This document shows positions 21,287 through 23,674 of a stretch of 23,674 bases of DNA, piece after piece (the first letter of the stretch is position 1; each line of letters starts with the position of its first letter). Both the position numbers and the translations under genes were made by a program. The stretch is from an uncultured Acidaminococcus sp. Its GTDB lineage: Bacteria > Bacillota > Negativicutes > Acidaminococcales > Acidaminococcaceae. Below the pieces are notes generated by a model. The model was not told where the DNA came from. It searched no databases and saw only the letters and a list, made by a program, of their open reading frames with translations. Location of the stretch: positions 1 through 23,674 of the forward strand of contig UPXT01000031.1 of assembly GCA_900538365.1 (NCBI GenBank). Direction: 5' to 3'.

Positions 21287-22486
21287 TTACAGTGAATCCT
21301 TTTCAATCCTTTCCATCGCTTCAATCGTCCCTTCACGACTGCCAAACGCAGTCAAACGAAGGTATCCTTCACCCATGCTGCCGAAACCGGAGCCAGGGGT
21401 CCCAACGATGGCAAGTTTGTTCAGGAGATAATCAAAATATTCCCAGCTTTTCATCCCGTTCGGGCACTGCATCCAAACATAGGGGGAATGAACACCGCCA
21501 AAGTAAGTATACCCCTTTTGATCAAAGGTGCGCATCATGATGCGGGCATTTTCCCGATAATACTCCAGCATATCACCGCACTGCTTCTCGCCTAGGACGG
21601 ACATGGCAGCTTCCGCGCCGCGCTGCACAAAATAATTGACCCCATTGAATTTTGTCGTCTGACGGCGGAGCCACATCGTATTGAGATGGAGTTCCCTCCC
21701 ATCGGGTGTCCGGCGAACCAATTCCTGAGGAACAACCGTATAGCCGCACCGGGTTCCGGTAAAACCAGCCGTCTTGGAGAAAGAACAAAATTCAATGGCG
21801 CATTCACGGGCACCAGGGATGGCAAAGATGCTGCGAGGAATGGATGGGTCCGTAATGAAAGCCTCATAAGCTGCATCATAAAGGATGATGGCGTCATTCT
21901 TCCGTGCATAAGCGACCCATTTCTCCAGCTGTTCCCGTGTATAAACAGCTCCTGTCGGATTATTTGGTGAGCACAGATAGATGATATCCGCTTTCACGCT
22001 GTCATCAGGCATGGGCAGGAAATGATTTTCCGGGGTTCCGTTCATATAAAGAATCTTGCGGCCCCGCATCGTGTTCGTATCCGCATAAACCGGATAAACG
22101 GGATTAGGAACGAGAACAACATTTGTATCTTCAAAAAGATCCGTGATATTGCCGCAGTCACTTTTGGCCCCATCACTGATAAAAATATCCTTTGTATCCA
22201 GTTTCACACCATGACGGGCGTAATACTTTTGGATGGCCTCATGCAGGAACTCATAGCCTTGTTCTGGACCATAGCCGCGAAACGTTTCCTTATGGCCTAA
22301 TTCCTCAACCGCCTTTTTCATTGCATCTACTACGCATGGTGCCAAAGGCAATGTGACATCGCCAATCCCCATCTTGATGATTTTCTTTTCCGGATGGGCT
22401 GCGGTAAACGCAGCAACTCGCTTTGCAATATCCGTAAAAAGATAGCTATCCTGAAGCTTTGCATAATTTCCATTTACAATTGCCAT
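21287..22486 (-). CDS. dapL: LL-diaminopimelate aminotransferase
   Basis: A 399-residue class I/II PLP aminotransferase converting tetrahydrodipicolinate and glutamate directly to LL-diaminopimelate, bypassing the acylated intermediates of the succinylase route. It starts MAIVNGNYAKLQDSYLF, the N-terminal pattern of DapL. It shows MGIGDVTLPL (39-48), GYGPEQGY (71-78), CSPNNPTGA (172-180), and the PLP lysine K238 in SFSKTAGFTGTRCGY. Start 22486 has GAGGGGG about 11 bases upstream; the open frame to 22513 is less supported. It neighbours dapF, the next enzyme, but each has a separate promoter. Confidence 0.93.
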   Translation of the reverse strand: MAIVNGNYAKLQDSYLFTDIAKRVAAFTAAHPEKKIIKMGIGDVTLPLAPCVVDAMKKAVEELGHKETFRGYGPEQGYEFLHEAIQKYYARHGVKLDTKDIFISDGAKSDCGNITDLFEDTNVVLVPNPVYPVYADTNTMRGRKILYMNGTPENHFLPMPDDSVKADIIYLCSPNNPTGAVYTREQLEKWVAYARKNDAIILYDAAYEAFITDPSIPRSIFAIPGARECAIEFCSFSKTAGFTGTRCGYTVVPQELVRRTPDGRELHLNTMWLRRQTTKFNGVNYFVQRGAEAAMSVLGEKQCGDMLEYYRENARIMMRTFDQKGYTYFGGVHSPYVWMQCPNGMKSWEYFDYLLNKLAIVGTPGSGFGSMGEGYLRLTAFGSREGTIEAMERIEKDSL

Positions 22487-22549
22487 AGGTAATAATTCCC
22501 CCTCAACATCCACTGAATTAGGTTATATAATGAAAAATAAGCTTTCCTC

Positions 22550-22578
22550 ATTGTAGTGTAAAACTATGACCTTGTCAA
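22550..22578 (-). promoter_or_regulatory. Promoter of dapL
   Basis: A perfect TTGACA (22573-22578) and TACAAT (22550-22555) with a 17-base spacer, giving a 5' leader of about 57 bases. Confidence 0.85.
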
Positions 22579-22594
22579 TAAAATTGTACATCTT

Positions 22595-22612
22595 TTAAGG
22601 AAAATTCCTTAA
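22595..22612. repeat. Perfect AT-rich dyad upstream of dapL promoter
   Basis: TTAAGGAA and TTCCTTAA are separated by 2 bases, 17 bases after the dapF stop and about 60 bases before the predicted dapL start site. There is no U-run, so it is a poor terminator. It may be a weak dapF terminator or an operator. Confidence 0.35.
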
Positions 22613-22628
22613 TAAATTCACAATCTGT

Positions 22629-23504
22629 TTATTCCAGGATATCATCGGGAATCTCCATCTCTCCTTCATACACAGTGACAGCCGGTCCCTTCATCATCAT
22701 ATGACCATCGCTGCGATAATTGAGCTGCAGGGGTCCGCCAACAGCTTCAACGGTAAGGAATTTATCACGGCGTCCTGCTTTGCCCAAGGTAATGGCCGTA
22801 TAGGCAACAGCGCAGGCACCGGTTCCGCAGGCAAGGGTTTCCCCACTGCCGCGTTCCCAGACACGGAACTTGACATGGTTATCATCCACGATCTCAACAA
22901 ATTCCACATTGACCCGTTCCGGGAAATAGGAAGAATGCTCAATGATGCGGCCCACTTTTTCAACAGGGGCCGTGGCCACGGCCTCAACAAAGGTTACAAA
23001 ATGAGGATTTCCCATGGACACACCGGTTCCGCGGAGCGTAAGGGATTCCCCATCGACAGTGACCGTAATGGCCTCATCAAGACAAGTGCTTTTCTCCCAC
23101 TTCATGGGAATGGAAGGAGGATCCGTTATGGGAACTCCCATATCAACAGTAGCAGATACAACCTGACCGTCGGCCACGTCCATAGCGATGGTCTTGATGC
23201 CGCTTAAGGTCTCCAGGGTAATCGGATTTTTTCGAGTAAGCCCCTTATCATAAACATATTTTGCAATGCAGCGCGACCCGTTGCCGCACATCATGCCCTC
23301 CGACGCATCAGCATTGAACATGCGCATCCGAAAATCAGCCTTATCAGACGGGCAGATACAAATCAGCCCATCAGAACCAACGGAAAGGTGCCGTGGACTG
23401 ACGTATGCCGAAATCTTCCCAGGTTCAGGAATCATTCTGTCCATACAATTGACATAAAGATAGTCATTGCCACAACCCTGCATTTTAGTAAATTTCAGTT
23501 TCAT
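22629..23504 (-). CDS. dapF: Diaminopimelate epimerase
   Basis: A 291-residue cofactor-independent epimerase converting LL- to meso-diaminopimelate for lysine and peptidoglycan. The two catalytic cysteines are Cys73 in MMCGNGSRC and Cys226 in TLACGTGACA. The N-terminus MKLKFTKMQGCGNDY is the canonical start. GAGGGGG lies about 5 bases upstream of the ATG at 23504. A longer frame to 23633 is rejected because it runs through the promoter and the repeat. Together with dapL it supplies the aminotransferase variant of the DAP pathway. Confidence 0.96.
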   Translation of the reverse strand: MKLKFTKMQGCGNDYLYVNCMDRMIPEPGKISAYVSPRHLSVGSDGLICICPSDKADFRMRMFNADASEGMMCGNGSRCIAKYVYDKGLTRKNPITLETLSGIKTIAMDVADGQVVSATVDMGVPITDPPSIPMKWEKSTCLDEAITVTVDGESLTLRGTGVSMGNPHFVTFVEAVATAPVEKVGRIIEHSSYFPERVNVEFVEIVDDNHVKFRVWERGSGETLACGTGACAVAYTAITLGKAGRRDKFLTVEAVGGPLQLNYRSDGHMMMKGPAVTVYEGEMEIPDDILE

Positions 23505-23556
23505 AGGAACCCCCTCAACATAAAGAATCGCATAGGAACAGCTCAAAACCAGTTCC

Positions 23557-23585
23557 ATTATAGAAGAATTGAAAAAGAGGGTCAA
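23557..23585 (-). promoter_or_regulatory. Promoter of dapF
   Basis: TTGACC (23580-23585) and TATAAT (23557-23562) are separated by 17 bases. The predicted start site is near 23550. The promoter lies outside the terminal repeat at 23621, so dapF keeps its own promoter next to the IS-like end. Confidence 0.88.
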
Positions 23586-23620
23586 CCAAAGATAATTTCC
23601 CATAAAAAAACAAAAAAAGA

Positions 23621-23645
23621 GGTTCTTTGTCAAATGTTGGGGTGC
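23621..23645 (+). repeat. Right copy of the 25-nt inverted repeat, probable IS end
   Basis: Begins GGTTCTTTGTCAAAT and ends GGGGTGC on the plus strand, matching the left-end copy (31-55, minus strand) except for one base. An element would extend from here out of the window to the right; the last 29 bases show no coding signal. Confidence 0.6.
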
Positions 23646-23674
23646 CCCACAACTAAATCGCCTTTTAGGAACTC

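Noticed and set aside
23501..23533. A 10-codon frame overlapping the dapF start as ATGA, a possible leader peptide.
   Set aside because: It has no Lys codons, no clear ribosome binding site and no terminator after it, so attenuation is not supported; the overlap is probably chance.
23505..23633. An N-terminal extension of dapF that looks like a membrane anchor.
   Set aside because: It would be translated from the repeat and promoter DNA upstream of the predicted transcription start; the canonical epimerase start is at 23504.

Overview
The window reads as chromosomal DNA from an anaerobic Firmicute with a diderm-style gene set, most likely a Negativicute (Acidaminococcus/Phascolarctobacterium type). 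That placement is an inference. It rests on the tripartite TRAP transporter, the LL-diaminopimelate aminotransferase route to lysine and cell wall, strong AGGAGG ribosome binding sites and the Mrp-type ATPase; there is no rRNA to confirm it. Every gene I can support lies on the minus strand, so transcription runs from high to low coordinates. No tRNA, rRNA, CRISPR array or complete mobile element was found.

In transcription order, the right end (about 23.6 to 21.3 kb) carries dapF and dapL, each with its own good sigma-70 promoter. Next come a small exported protein with a strong terminator, an Mrp/NBP35-type Fe-S ATPase with promoter and terminator, and an unrecognised secreted 206-residue protein with a terminator (to 18.95 kb).

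From 18.95 to 11.12 kb lies an aromatic amino-acid operon: DAHP synthase, tyrA, aroB, aroA, aroC, pheA, aroE, aroK. It is tightly packed, often with 1 to 14 nt overlaps. A consensus promoter is followed by a 44-codon leader peptide with a Phe/Tyr cluster (FVYRYQSYFSFGYF). A Rho-independent terminator ends just before the DAHP synthase ribosome binding site. This is a textbook layout for ribosome-mediated attenuation by phenylalanine and tyrosine. Dehydroquinate dehydratase and chorismate mutase are not in the window.

An HMG-CoA-lyase-family gene (11.0 to 10.0 kb) with its own promoter and terminator separates this operon from a second one. The second block (9.59 to 1.13 kb) looks like one eight-gene catabolic/transport operon: a TIM-barrel sugar-isomerase-like protein, a second shikimate/quinate-dehydrogenase paralogue, TRAP dctQ-dctM-dctP, an EamA/DMT permease, a LysR regulator and a full-length ThDP enzyme, closed by a strong terminator. 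An AT-rich dyad centred near -69 of the predicted promoter is a natural LysR operator. The likely substrate is a small carboxylate, possibly a hydroxylated cyclohexane carboxylate such as quinate or shikimate, but the sequence does not prove it. The last gene is a PEP-mutase/isocitrate-lyase-family lyase with its own promoter.

Both extreme ends of the window carry the same 25-nt sequence in inverted orientation (24/25 identical). These look like the terminal repeats of two insertion-sequence copies, so the window is either a contig broken at repeats or a block flanked by IS elements.
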